DNA from: Paraburkholderia sp. IMGN_8 | Lineage (GTDB): Bacteria; Pseudomonadota; Gammaproteobacteria; Burkholderiales; Burkholderiaceae | Length of the DNA: 64,000 nt | Reading direction: 5' to 3' | Assembly: GCF_038050405.1 (NCBI RefSeq) | Contig: NZ_CP150900.1 | Location: forward strand, 1,736,001 to 1,800,000 | Part shown: positions 16,476 to 24,635 of the stretch, piece by piece | Numbering within the stretch: the stretch's first letter is position 1 | Layout of the letters: the number at the start of each line of letters is the position of its first letter | Program-made: the position numbers and the translations under genes | Notes under the pieces: model-generated | Told to the model about the DNA's origin: nothing | The model's input: the letters and a program-made list of their open reading frames with translations, nothing else | Databases searched by the model: none

Positions 16476-17636
16476 TCAGTGTCGTGGCTCGAGCTCCAGC
16501 CGTCTATAAGCACTCGCTCTAAGCGTTTGACAGATCGCTTCCGCAGCAACCTCGCATGTTTCGGATACTCGGGGTATGCAGGTATTGCGATGTTGTTCCA
16601 ATTCTTGCATCAGTTCTACCCCACGTGCTTCCCGAGCGAGCTTAATCAGCTTCGAATTTGCTGCCACCACTTGTTCATCTGAAGGGGTGACGTCATCCAA
16701 ATCGTGTCCCACGGTGTTTTCACCACGTATCAAGTCAAGACTGCATAAAATTCCGTAAACGTACGTGCTGTGATACCCATGCACCATGGCATATTCTATT
16801 TTCTGATTATCCGGTAGCGCGCTATATGTTTCGGCAATGAAATTGGGGCCCGGTATGAACCAGTCGCGCGAAAACACATCCGATAATACGGAACTCGCTG
16901 TTTTTGAAAAAATGGAATCGCGAGATCGAAGAAAACGCTGAACCATGACAATCTCACCGAGCAGATCCCAATCAGAATAGGCAAGACACCAAGAGATGGA
17001 ATGGTCAATAAATCCACATAATTTCCATCGATCTATACTAGGCAAAAATGTCGAGCGACCGAAATCGGTTAGATACATCGCCGCATGAGTGACTGCATAT
17101 GCGTCTTCCCGCCGCATGAAAATGGGATGCATGGGTTTATTAATGATGCTGCACGGAAGCAAATCCGAGAAATCGGGGATTGTATTGGAGTAGAGACTGT
17201 ATAGCCATCTGATCTCCATCTGTCGAAAATTGGGTCGATCAATTGAATCAATATAGGGCGATGCAAATGCTGCCTGTACTGCGGCGTCGAAAGTTTCATC
17301 CCGCTCGCCTAGACACGTCAGTGCAATATGAGCTAGGGCAATGCCTCCGACGGCTTGCGGGCTCGAAGCCAGCAGGAAGAGATGCCGAGCGGTGCGGGCG
17401 TGTGGGGATAAAATCGTGCTCAGCTCACGAATATCTGTTTGAAAACCGTAGTTTTGAGGGATACGGTTTGCTATGAGGAGCAGCAGCGCCGTTTCAGCAA
17501 TTAGCTTATCCAGGATTTGATGTCTATCCAGCGTAGGATCATAACCGGATGACGATTCCGCAAAGCTGTCCAGATCCATTAGCAAGGATCGCGCAAATCC
17601 AAGAACGTGTGCAAGATTATTTCGGGTGTCGCGCAT
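16476..17636 (-). CDS. uncharacterised 386-residue helical protein next to a small peptide gene
   Basis: The product begins MRDTRNNLAHVLGFARSLL. It is mostly helical with recurring patterns KLIAETALLLLIANRI, GGIALAHIALTCLGERD and REDAYAVTHAAMYLTDFG. From memory this resembles the DUF6895 group, but I cannot verify that. No catalytic motif, signal peptide or membrane segment is evident. Base composition is clearly AT-richer than the neighbouring backbone, a sign of transfer. It lies 84 bases downstream of the 78-residue peptide gene on the same strand, with a terminator-like hairpin between. The last residues (ASAYRRLELEPRH) abut the IS110 remnant, so the true C-terminus may be lost. Confidence 0.6.
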   Translation of the reverse strand: MRDTRNNLAHVLGFARSLLMDLDSFAESSSGYDPTLDRHQILDKLIAETALLLLIANRIPQNYGFQTDIRELSTILSPHARTARHLFLLASSPQAVGGIALAHIALTCLGERDETFDAAVQAAFASPYIDSIDRPNFRQMEIRWLYSLYSNTIPDFSDLLPCSIINKPMHPIFMRREDAYAVTHAAMYLTDFGRSTFLPSIDRWKLCGFIDHSISWCLAYSDWDLLGEIVMVQRFLRSRDSIFSKTASSVLSDVFSRDWFIPGPNFIAETYSALPDNQKIEYAMVHGYHSTYVYGILCSLDLIRGENTVGHDLDDVTPSDEQVVAANSKLIKLAREARGVELMQELEQHRNTCIPRVSETCEVAAEAICQTLRASAYRRLELEPRH

Positions 17637-17654
17637 TGATGGGCTCGCTTGGAA

Positions 17655-17682
17655 AATTCGCCCGCACCTTCGCGGGCGGAAA
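17655..17682 (-). terminator. hairpin with T-rich tail between peptide gene and 386-residue gene
   Basis: On the minus strand GCCCGC and GCGGGC pair around a six-base loop and are followed by AATTTTCC. It lies about 40 bases after the peptide stop and before the next gene. It could be a partial terminator that keeps the peptide transcript in excess. Confidence 0.55.
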
Positions 17683-17719
17683 TGGCTACGTGCACCACGT
17701 CTGGGGCTTCTACGGCGCG

Positions 17720-17956
17720 TTACTGGCCGTTTCCTTGCGCAGCGGCACCTTGATTGATCACAGTAGCGCCCGGGTTTTGGCCACAGACGATGACATAATG
17801 ATCGCCACCCAACGCGTACCAGCCGGCTTGAACGCCTGGATTGGTGATACTGTCCGCAGAAATCGATAGCAAATCGTTCAGCGTGGTGCTGGTATTCAGG
17901 ATGTTCTTGTTGTTCATGTCAGTGACGAGGCGATGAATATCGCTGATGTTCGGCAT
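17720..17956 (-). CDS. 78-residue secreted/precursor-like peptide, function unknown
   Basis: ATG at 17956 is preceded by an AAGGAGAT ribosome site at ideal spacing, so the start is secure. The product begins MPNISDIHRLVTDMNNKN. It has a polar N-terminal half with acidic and hydrophobic residues and a Gly/Ala/Asn/Gln-rich C-terminal half with a single Cys (HYVIVCGQNPG). Such a division resembles leader and core regions of ribosomally made modified peptides, but no cleavage motif is diagnostic and no modifying enzyme is recognised beside it. The strong RBS and the hairpin after the gene suggest high expression. AT-rich like its partner gene. Confidence 0.6.
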   Translation of the reverse strand: MPNISDIHRLVTDMNNKNILNTSTTLNDLLSISADSITNPGVQAGWYALGGDHYVIVCGQNPGATVINQGAAAQGNGQ

Positions 17957-18013
17957 GATGGATCTCCTTGAGTGGTTGAAAATCACGTCAGGGTTGACGT
18001 GGCAATCAGTAAA

Positions 18014-18410
18014 CGGGGAGTGCCCGCTTTTTTATGAAGAATTGGGCAATTTTTTATTGGGACGATCCGCTTGTTCAATTGTCTCGTAGCAACGAACGTA
18101 TCAATGCAGCTACTTATTTAGCGACGAACTGGACGTGCGACGCTGCTGGTGAGATTTCGCGCGAGGTGCGGGCATCGATCGCGGCAGGCCGCGCGTCACC
18201 GGCACGCCTGGTGAACGAAATCGCCCGAGCCATCACCGCACTGATAACCATAAACGCCGCGACGCCAAAAAGGCAGATCCGTTCGATGCAGCCAAGGCAA
18301 AGACCGTCAAGGGCCGATACTGTTGCAAGGACTTCCCCCGAGAGTCAAGATCGGGGGAAGTCCTTGCAACAGTATCGGCCATCAACCGACGTTGACCGGC
18401 GCTTTCACGC
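18014..18410. repeat. perfect 30-base inverted repeat in a gene-poor stretch
   Basis: Arms at 18312-18341 and 18351-18380 are exact reverse complements around a 9-base spacer. The arms contain GATACTGTTGCAAGG. It lies about 30 bases outside the first end repeat of the Tn7-like remnant. There is no adjacent gene that it would terminate. The short ORF from 18034 across this stretch is not supported as a gene. Confidence 0.75.
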
Positions 18411-18587
18411 GTAGACCACATTAAAAGTGTCACCGACCAGACCTCGGAACATCGGGCCGCCGCGCTGTTGCAGTGACAGTTTTGCTTGCAGTCCGAACGA
18501 AATAAAAGCGTCAATTCGCATAAGTCCGCATTAAATTTGTCACTTCACCTCCTACACTTCGAATCCCGTTCGTAAGGTATTGATCTT

Positions 18588-18850
18588 ATGGAAAATTCCC
18601 TGCACATCACGGAGCCGGTCGCGCTTGGCCGCCCGCGTGGCGCACACCGGTTCGAAGCCTTCAGCCCGAAGCTGGCCCGACGGCTGACGTTTTACAGGCA
18701 CGCCTTGCTTGAGCAGTGGATTCTGCTCGAAGCGGATCCTGCGGCGATCACCTTTTGCGAGCGGCCCGGCTATGTGCATGTCGACGGGCAGCAGCGCCTT
18801 GCCGACTTTTGGGTTCGTTACGTCGATCGACAGGAGTTAGTTATCCTTGA
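18588..18850 (+). pseudogene. TnsA-like transposon endonuclease, N-terminal fragment
   Basis: The frame from ATG 18588 reads MENSLHITEPVALGRPRG, then ARRLTFYRHALLEQWILLEA, TFCERPGYV and RLADFWVRYV. This is the pattern of TnsA heteromeric transposase endonucleases: a Glu in the LEQW helix, then FCE-P, then the acidic ADFWV. Similarity stops near QELVILDDL. The remaining codons to 18938 are unrelated, so the gene is truncated before the catalytic Lys. It starts directly after the left end repeats, the normal place of tnsA. Confidence 0.65.
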
Positions 18851-18967
18851 TGATTTGCATACTGAGGAGCACACCGCCAAGTCCCACCGCGATCTCGATG
18901 GAGCGGCACGAAATTTGCAATACTCTCAAATAGTCTGAGTACGGGATTCGCCCTAGGAAGTGAACCC

Positions 18968-19264
18968 GTGACAGGTCTAGTGGTTGGATCGAAAACCGCA
19001 CCCGTGGAGGAGGTCATTGAGGATGGTCAGAATGGATTCCTTGTCGATTTCTTTTCGCAGGCAGACCTCGTTGAGTCTATAGCGCTTGCGTGTGACAGCG
19101 GCCGTCGGATGGACGAAGTACGTCACGCTTCAACGCGAACGATCCGGGAGAGTTTGCGTCTTCGTGAGCAGTGTCTTGCGCGTCAGCTGGATATCTTGGG
19201 AGTATCAATTTCATCGGTCCGGAGGGAGGCAGTCGCAGCACCAGTTGCTTCGGTTTTGCCGTAG
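18968..19264 (+). pseudogene. family 1 glycosyltransferase, C-terminal fragment
   Basis: The frame reads TGLVVGSKTAPVEEVIEDG-QNGFLVDFFSQADLVESI, the nucleotide-sugar-binding E-x7-E region of GT4-type glycosyltransferases (normally preceded by EAMACG). The N-terminal three quarters of the enzyme are missing. It joins the tnsA fragment through unrelated sequence, so this is rearranged cargo. Confidence 0.65.
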
Positions 19265-19402
19265 ACGGTCGCTTTGGCGACTCGAAGTGACACAGTCCCT
19301 CAACACCGACGGTGACACTTTTATTTCGCACGGGCGAATCCATTGAATTTTCGACAGATTTGTCTGCCGTGCGGGTTCGCTCACGGCAAGTGACAGTTTT
19401 AT

Positions 19403-19600
19403 TTACGAACTGGTGACACTTTTAATGCGGTCTACGGCCATCTTGCGACGTTCGCTGAGCCGCGAGCGTCTGCCGCGGGCGGCTCCGCGCGCCTCTACCG
19501 CCAGTTTTTGCACTCTTAAGTGCGAATACCCCCAATGGTCGACAACGGGATCCTTGCCTTGATTGGCCGCGACGTGCCGCTCCCTCTAATTGAAGAAACC
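19403..19600 (-). pseudogene. C-terminal fragment of an unidentified transposon-associated protein
   Basis: An open minus-strand frame of about 65 codons reads ...NQGKDPVVDHWGYSHLRVQK and KLAVEARGAARGRRSRLSER, and ends DRIKSVTSS with its last codons inside the right end repeats. It has no start and begins abruptly near 19600. The coding-like composition suggests a genuine 3' end running into a transposon terminus. I cannot name the family. Confidence 0.35.
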
Positions 19601-19641
19601 ACATGCACTCGCGCTCGCGAAAGTGCTGCGGGCCCACGAAC

Positions 19642-20412
19642 CTATGTCTGATACGACGGATCCCGCCGATCGAGAAAGCGCAGCATCGCGGGCCATTCCA
19701 TTTCGCCATAGGGGCGGCGCGTTTCCGGCTTGTAGAGGTGCGCAGTCTTGTCGATCACGTGCTGCGGCGGCAAATGAAGCTCCGTATTGCACGCCATCGC
19801 ATCGACTTGCGCGCGGCACGCGTTTTCCAGCCAGTAAATCGCGTTGAAGGCTTGCGGTATCGATGCGCTTGCAACCAGCAGACCATGATTGCGCAGAATC
19901 ATCGCCTCGGCGTTGCCCAGATCTTCAGCAAGCGTCTTGCGCTCTTTAAGGTCGATTGCGACGCCCTGATAATCGTGATACGCGACAGGACTGAAACGCA
20001 TCGCCGTTTGCGTGAGCGGCAAGAGCCCGCACGACAGCGCCGAAATGGCGAGCCCGCCGCGGCTATGCGTGTGGATCACGCATTTCACGTCGTGCCGCGC
20101 CGCGTGCACCGCGCTGTGAATCACATAACCGGCGGCGTTGACGCCGTACGCGCCATCGTTCGGATTGAAGAGCACCTTGCCGTCGATATCGATGGTGATG
20201 AGGCTCGACGCCGTGATCTCTTCGTACATGTAGCCATACGGGTTGATCAGCAGGCGTGTGTCGTCGCCTGGAATGCGCGCGGTGATGTGGTTGTACACGA
20301 GGTCGCTCAAGCCGAAATAAGGCATCAGCCGGTAGCATGCGGCCAGGTCGACGCGCGTATTCCACTCCGCTTCGGATACCATCGACTTCACGTCCTTGTG
20401 TTCCATCTGCAT
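19642..20412 (-). CDS. class II aldolase/adducin-family protein
   Basis: A 256-residue product starting MQMEHKDVKSMVSE with a GGAGACG ribosome site. Class II aldolases of the AraD/FucA type are Zn-dependent aldolases, epimerases or decarboxylases acting on small hydroxy acids or sugar phosphates. Visible signatures: SDLVYNHITARIPGDD, INPYGYMYEEITASSL, the Zn-binding VIHTHSRGG, and the later His in LRNHGLLV. It is the last gene of a minus-strand operon with the amidohydrolase and MFS permease and is presumably controlled by the divergent IclR regulator. Substrate unknown. Confidence 0.88.
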   Translation of the reverse strand: MQMEHKDVKSMVSEAEWNTRVDLAACYRLMPYFGLSDLVYNHITARIPGDDTRLLINPYGYMYEEITASSLITIDIDGKVLFNPNDGAYGVNAAGYVIHSAVHAARHDVKCVIHTHSRGGLAISALSCGLLPLTQTAMRFSPVAYHDYQGVAIDLKERKTLAEDLGNAEAMILRNHGLLVASASIPQAFNAIYWLENACRAQVDAMACNTELHLPPQHVIDKTAHLYKPETRRPYGEMEWPAMLRFLDRRDPSYQT

Positions 20413-20444
20413 GGTCGTCTCCAGAATTCATCGGATAGCACGGC

Positions 20445-21314
20445 TCATTGCGGGTCGAACCCGTAGAGCGTGACGGGGTTGTCCACGAGGATGCGTTGCT
20501 GCGCCTGCATCGACGGCGCCCAACGCGTCAGCGCGTCGAGCAGTTCGCCTTCGTCGGGCATCGTGCCTTCGAGATTGGGATGAGGCCAATCGGTGCCCCA
20601 CATGCAACGTTCCGTCGCCACGCGCGCGAAGAGCGTCGCAAGCGCATCGACATCGCCAAACGGATAACCGTCGTTCGAGCAACGATATCCGCATAGCTTC
20701 AACCATGCACGGCCGCCATCGAGCAGCGCGCGCAACGCCGCGACGGCGGGATGCGCGGTGCCCCACGCGGCGGGAATCTGCCCCATGTGATCGATGACGA
20801 CGTCGGTCGGCAGGCGGCGCAGTATCGGCATCAGGTCGGGCAGATCGGCGCCGTTCGCGTAGATCTGCGTGTGCCAGCCGAAGGGCGCAATCTTCTGCGA
20901 AAGTTGTGTCAGATGCTCGACGGGCGGGCCGCCCGGCGTGACCAGATTGACCCGCACGCCACGCACGCCGGCTTCGTGCATCTGTCGCAACTCCGCATCG
21001 CCGATATGCGGATCGATCACGACGACTGCTCGGCTGCGCTGCGCGCCGAAGTGCGCCACGGCATCGAGCGTGCAACGGTTGTCGGTGCCATAGAAGCTGG
21101 GTTGCACGATGACGACGCGCTGCACGCCAAGTACCTCCTGCACATGCTCGTACTGGCGCAGCTTCGCTTCGGGCGGCGTGTACGCGCGGCCTTCGCTCAA
21201 CGGAAAGCGTTCGAATGGACCGGCGATATGAATATGGCAGTCGCACGCGCCGGGCGATGCCTTGTGCTCGGGCGTGCTGATCGTCGTGCGTGGTGCCTGG
21301 CAGGTTGCGGACAT
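20445..21314 (-). CDS. amidohydrolase-superfamily lactonase/hydrolase (LigI-like)
   Basis: ATG at 21314 gives 289 residues starting MSATCQAPRTTISTPEHKAS. The metal-binding-site motif CDCHIHIAGP, then RGVRVNLVTPGG, DVVIDHMGQIP and MWGTDWPHPN match the amidohydrolase_2 / 2-pyrone-4,6-dicarboxylate-lactonase group, with the late Asp in GTDWPH. Enzymes of this group hydrolyse lactones or decarboxylate small aromatic and dicarboxylic acids. It starts 14 bases after the MFS stop and is followed 32 bases later by the aldolase. The combination hints at ring-opening or lactone hydrolysis followed by aldol cleavage; this is inference. Confidence 0.87.
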   Translation of the reverse strand: MSATCQAPRTTISTPEHKASPGACDCHIHIAGPFERFPLSEGRAYTPPEAKLRQYEHVQEVLGVQRVVIVQPSFYGTDNRCTLDAVAHFGAQRSRAVVVIDPHIGDAELRQMHEAGVRGVRVNLVTPGGPPVEHLTQLSQKIAPFGWHTQIYANGADLPDLMPILRRLPTDVVIDHMGQIPAAWGTAHPAVAALRALLDGGRAWLKLCGYRCSNDGYPFGDVDALATLFARVATERCMWGTDWPHPNLEGTMPDEGELLDALTRWAPSMQAQQRILVDNPVTLYGFDPQ

Positions 21315-21328
21315 GAAGGGTATCGGTA

Positions 21329-22615
21329 TCAGGAAGGGGTATAGCTCTTGGCGGTGCCGCCTTCGCGCTGCTGCGACGGCTCGACATCGTCGGGCAAGGG
21401 CCTGCCGAGCGTTTCGGGCAACAGCAGCACGGCGAGGAACATGACGGCATAAGCCGCGATGCCGAACGCCGCGATCGCGTTGCCCAGTCCTATCACGCTT
21501 GTCAGCTTGCCGACCAGCGCCGGAAAGAGCGCGCCGATGCCACGCCCGAAGTTGTAGCAGAAGCCTTGCCCCGCAGCGCGGATGCGCGTCGGAAACAGCT
21601 CGGTCATGTACGGGCCCATCGGCGAGAACATCATGAACGCGCAGAGACCGAGCGGAAAACCGAGCACGAGCATTGCGCCGTTGCTGATCGGCATCAGCAT
21701 GTAGGCGGCGAGTACTGCCGCCGAGCCGATCGCGCTCACCATGAAAGTCCGCTTGCGCCCGATCGAATCGGCCAGATACGCGCCAAGGATGAAGCCGGCG
21801 AACGCGCCGAGGATCATCACGGTCGTATAGCCCGTCGTGCCGATGACGGAGAGACCGCGCGCCGTTTTCAGATAGGTTGGCAGCCAGATCAGGAATGTGT
21901 AAGAGCCGCCGATCGATCCCGTTGCCAGCGCGGAGACCCTGAGCGTGGTCGCCAGGTAGTCCAGGTGGAAGATGGCGAGCAGCTGGCGCACCATTCCGCG
22001 GCTGCGCCGCTCGCGCCGGCCCTTCTTGAAGACGCCTGACTCCGGCACGTGACGCCGCACCCAGAAGACCAGCAACGCGGGCGCGAGGCCGACCCAGAAC
22101 AGCGCGCGCCACGCGAGATGCTCCGGCATGATCGAGAAGAACAGGCCGAACAGCAACGCGGCCAGACCCCAGCCCACGGCCCAGCCGCTCTGCACGACGC
22201 CGACCGCGCGGCCCCGGTAGGCGCCGCGCACCGTTTCGCCGATCAGCACGGCACCCGCCGCCCATTCGCCGCCAAAGCCGAAGCCTTGCAGTGCGCGGCA
22301 GAGGAACAACTGCTCGTATGTCTGCGTGAAGCCGCATGCGAACGTGAAGATCGCGTACCACAGTATCGTGGCCTGGAGCACGGCGACGCGGCCGTAGCGA
22401 TCGGCGGCAAGCCCGCTCAGCCATCCGCCGACAGCCGATGCCAGCAGCGTCACCGTGCCCAGCATGCCGGCCTCGGCCACCGTGATGTGCCAGCCGATCA
22501 GCAGCGTGGGGATGACGAAGCTGTAGACCTGCACGTCCAGCGCGTCGAGCGTCCAGCCGAGGAAGCAGCCGGCCATGGTGCGCCGCTCAGTCTTGTCGAG
22601 CTCTGTCATCCACAT
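21329..22615 (-). CDS. MFS permease, aromatic/organic acid:H+ symporter type
   Basis: Twelve hydrophobic segments. The A-motif between TM2 and TM3 is GLAADRYGRVA and its repeat in the second half is LADSIGRKRT. The N-terminus WTLDALDVQVYSFVIP resembles the AAHS family of acid transporters. I prefer the ATG at 22615 (MWMTELDKTERR), which has GGAG six bases upstream and gives 428 residues; an ATG at 22669 would add 18. First gene of the minus-strand operon. Divergent from the IclR gene, so it is likely the operon's uptake function. Confidence 0.88.
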   Translation of the reverse strand: MWMTELDKTERRTMAGCFLGWTLDALDVQVYSFVIPTLLIGWHITVAEAGMLGTVTLLASAVGGWLSGLAADRYGRVAVLQATILWYAIFTFACGFTQTYEQLFLCRALQGFGFGGEWAAGAVLIGETVRGAYRGRAVGVVQSGWAVGWGLAALLFGLFFSIMPEHLAWRALFWVGLAPALLVFWVRRHVPESGVFKKGRRERRSRGMVRQLLAIFHLDYLATTLRVSALATGSIGGSYTFLIWLPTYLKTARGLSVIGTTGYTTVMILGAFAGFILGAYLADSIGRKRTFMVSAIGSAAVLAAYMLMPISNGAMLVLGFPLGLCAFMMFSPMGPYMTELFPTRIRAAGQGFCYNFGRGIGALFPALVGKLTSVIGLGNAIAAFGIAAYAVMFLAVLLLPETLGRPLPDDVEPSQQREGGTAKSYTPS

Positions 22616-22748
22616 GTCTGTCTCCGGATCGGACGTCGGCTTTATCGGCATCGGGAAATCATTCGTCATCCGAATCGTTTCGATGCCGCCCGCGATGTGG
22701 CAGGGATTTGATCCAGCCGGTGAGCGGCTGCGTCGACGTTTACTTTTC

Positions 22749-22987
22749 GCTATTTAGAAACTACTTTCGAAAATATAAAACGACTATAGGAGCCAGTTTT
22801 TGACGTGTCAAGCAAGGTCACGACCGCGTCGGACGCGACGGGAGCCTCGCCAGTCGTGCCTGCTGCGGGACGAAGCAGCATCCGGGCACGCCGCACCAGG
22901 GATTTCCATTAGCACTCGGCACTGGCGGATGCGAGCGATTGCCCTATACTGGATTTCTAAATAGCAAATTATGTTTCGAACATACGA
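22749..22987. promoter_or_regulatory. divergent control region with paired operator-like repeats
   Basis: GCTATTTAGAAA at 22749-22760 and its exact reverse complement TTTCTAAATAGC at 22954-22965 flank the divergent region. A second motif, TTTCGAAAAT at 22765-22774, is mirrored by TTTCGAACATACGAAA at 22974-22989, which overlaps the start of the regulator. Symmetry suggests binding of the IclR-type protein to both promoters. Confidence 0.6.
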
Positions 22988-23720
22988 AATGAAACCGACC
23001 GATCGCGCACTGGGCATCTTTGAAGCATTCGAGAACGAGGGACGTCCGATGACGCTCAGCGAACTCGCCGAGGCGGCAGGCCTGCCCGTGAGCACGAGTC
23101 ACGGCATCGTGCGCGTGCTGCTCGAACGCGGCTATCTGTATCTGACGAGCCGCCGGAAGGACCTGTTTCCCACGCGCCGTCTGTACGACATGGCGGCGAA
23201 GATCATCGCGAACGATCCGTACCTCGAACGCATCGAGCCGCAGCTTCAGACGCTGCGCGACGCAACGCAGGAAACGGTCATCGTCGGCAAGCGGCAGCAC
23301 GACGAGATCGTCTATCTGAGGGTGCTGGAAGGACCGCAGACGATCCGCTACAGTTCGGCGGCGGGCGCCTTTAAGCCGCTGCATTCGACTTCGATCGGCA
23401 AGGCGATGCTGAGCCGGGTCGACGCGGGCGAGTTGCAGCGCTTCCTCGCGCAGGCCGCGCTGCCGAGCGTCACGGACAACACGCTCACCATGGCCGATGC
23501 GCTGTTCGACGACATCGCGCAGTCGCGCGAGCGGGGGTACTTCGTGACGCGGGGCGAAAGCGTGAGCGACGTGTTCGCGGTTGCGGTGCCCGTCGATGTG
23601 AACCGCGACGTGCTGGGCATCGCCGTCGCCGGGCCGCGTCACCGGATGGAGGACCAGATCAAGCGGATCGGCGCGGTGCTGCTCGAAGCGAAGCGCGCGA
23701 TCGAAGCGGGCGGCCATTGA
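22971..23720 (+). CDS. IclR-family transcriptional regulator
   Basis: A 249-residue product with an N-terminal winged helix (MTLSELAEAAGLPVSTSHGI, RVLLERGYL) and a C-terminal effector-binding GAF-like domain (QETVIVGKRQHDEIVYL, STSIGKAMLSRV, VAVPVDVNRDVLGIAVAGP). Such proteins sense small organic acids. The ATG at 22971 lies inside an operator-like sequence; the ATG at 22989 (MKPTDRALGIFEAF) matches the usual family start and may be the true one. It is divergent from the MFS operon and is followed 28 bases later by the hydratase gene, so it probably regulates both. Confidence 0.9.
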   Translation: MFRTYEMKPTDRALGIFEAFENEGRPMTLSELAEAAGLPVSTSHGIVRVLLERGYLYLTSRRKDLFPTRRLYDMAAKIIANDPYLERIEPQLQTLRDATQETVIVGKRQHDEIVYLRVLEGPQTIRYSSAAGAFKPLHSTSIGKAMLSRVDAGELQRFLAQAALPSVTDNTLTMADALFDDIAQSRERGYFVTRGESVSDVFAVAVPVDVNRDVLGIAVAGPRHRMEDQIKRIGAVLLEAKRAIEAGGH

Positions 23721-23748
23721 AGAAAGCGTGCCGGGGAGACAAACAGTC

Positions 23749-24585
23749 ATGACCGACCGACAGGACGCGGCCGAAGCTCGTGTGCAAATGAACACGCAAG
23801 CAAACGTCCAGACGGATGTGCGCGACGGCGTCCTGTACGTGACCATCAACCGCCCGGACAAACGCAACGCGCTGAACCGGTCGACGCTCGACGCATTGCG
23901 CGAAGTGTTTGCCGATGCCGCGCACGATCCCGCATTACACGCCGTCGTGCTGACTGCGGCGGGCGAACGTAGCTTTGCGGCAGGCGGCGACTTGCACGAG
24001 TTCGCCGCGTTGCGCAGCGTCGCCGATGCAGCCGCGCTATTCGATCACGCGGCCGCCGCGCTTGACGCGATCCGCGCGGCGCCCGTGCCTGTGATCGCCG
24101 CGTTGAACGGGACGGCGCTGGGCGGCGGAGCGGAACTGGCGGTCGCGTGCGACTACCGCGCCGCGGCGGCGCATGCGTGCATCGGCTTCGTGCAGGCGAC
24201 GCTCGCCATCACGACGGGCTTCAGCGGTTCGGCCGATCTGTTCGCGCTACTCGGCCCCGCGCGCGCGATGCGCGTGCTCGCCGAAGCGCGTTTGATGGAT
24301 GCGAAAGAAGCGCTGGCGCTCGGCCTGATCGACGATGTGTGCGAGCCAGGGCAGCCGCTCGACGAACGCGTCGCGCAGTTCGCTCAGCCGTTTGCGGGCC
24401 GCGCGCCGCACGTGGTTCGCGCAATGAAGCAGATCGCGGCCGCGCATCGCCGGGCATTGGCGCAAGCGACGCGCGATGCAGAGCGCGCAGCCTTCGTCGC
24501 GACGTGGACTGCGCCCGCGCACTGGGAGCAGGCGCAAAAGTTTCTCGACCGGCAGCGCGCATCGACAACCGACCCAAAGGCGTAG
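23749..24585 (+). CDS. enoyl-CoA hydratase/isomerase-family protein
   Basis: ATG at 23749 with GGGGAGA upstream gives 278 residues. Crotonase fold: VTINRPDKRNALNRSTLDAL, oxyanion-hole segments RSFAAGGDLHEF and ALNGTALGGGAELAVACDY, and the LMDAKEALALGLIDDV helix. The GGGAEL loop keeps the Glu used by hydratases. In crotonases next to acyl-CoA mutases the activity may also be decarboxylation (as in ScpB) or hydrolysis, so I do not assign a reaction. First enzyme gene after the regulator; 50 bases before the mutase large subunit. Confidence 0.88.
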   Translation: MTDRQDAAEARVQMNTQANVQTDVRDGVLYVTINRPDKRNALNRSTLDALREVFADAAHDPALHAVVLTAAGERSFAAGGDLHEFAALRSVADAAALFDHAAAALDAIRAAPVPVIAALNGTALGGGAELAVACDYRAAAAHACIGFVQATLAITTGFSGSADLFALLGPARAMRVLAEARLMDAKEALALGLIDDVCEPGQPLDERVAQFAQPFAGRAPHVVRAMKQIAAAHRRALAQATRDAERAAFVATWTAPAHWEQAQKFLDRQRASTTDPKA

Positions 24586-24635
24586 CCGGTGCTGCATGCG
24601 CCGTCCGCGCCTTGCCAAGAAAGGAGCCTCCGAGC

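Larger units (their letters stand above)
18411..19435. mobile_element. Tn7-like transposon remnant with inverted multi-repeat ends
   Basis: The left cluster has ATTAAAAGTGTCAC-type sites at 18419-18434, 18498-18512 and 18528-18543, plus an inverted copy near 18473. The right cluster has the reverse complement at 19286, 19311-19330, 19391-19410 and 19412-19435. The outermost copies share GTAGACC(A/G)CATTAAAAGTGTCACC in inverted orientation. Multiple ~20-base transposase sites per end are characteristic of Tn7/Tn5053-like elements. Only fragments remain inside (a tnsA-like N-terminus and a glycosyltransferase C-terminus); tnsB, tnsC and tniQ are absent. Confidence 0.6.

Noticed and set aside
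18034..18414. 126-codon plus-strand ORF before the Tn7-like remnant
   Set aside because: Its second half reads through the 30-base inverted repeat, codon use is poor and no family is recognised.
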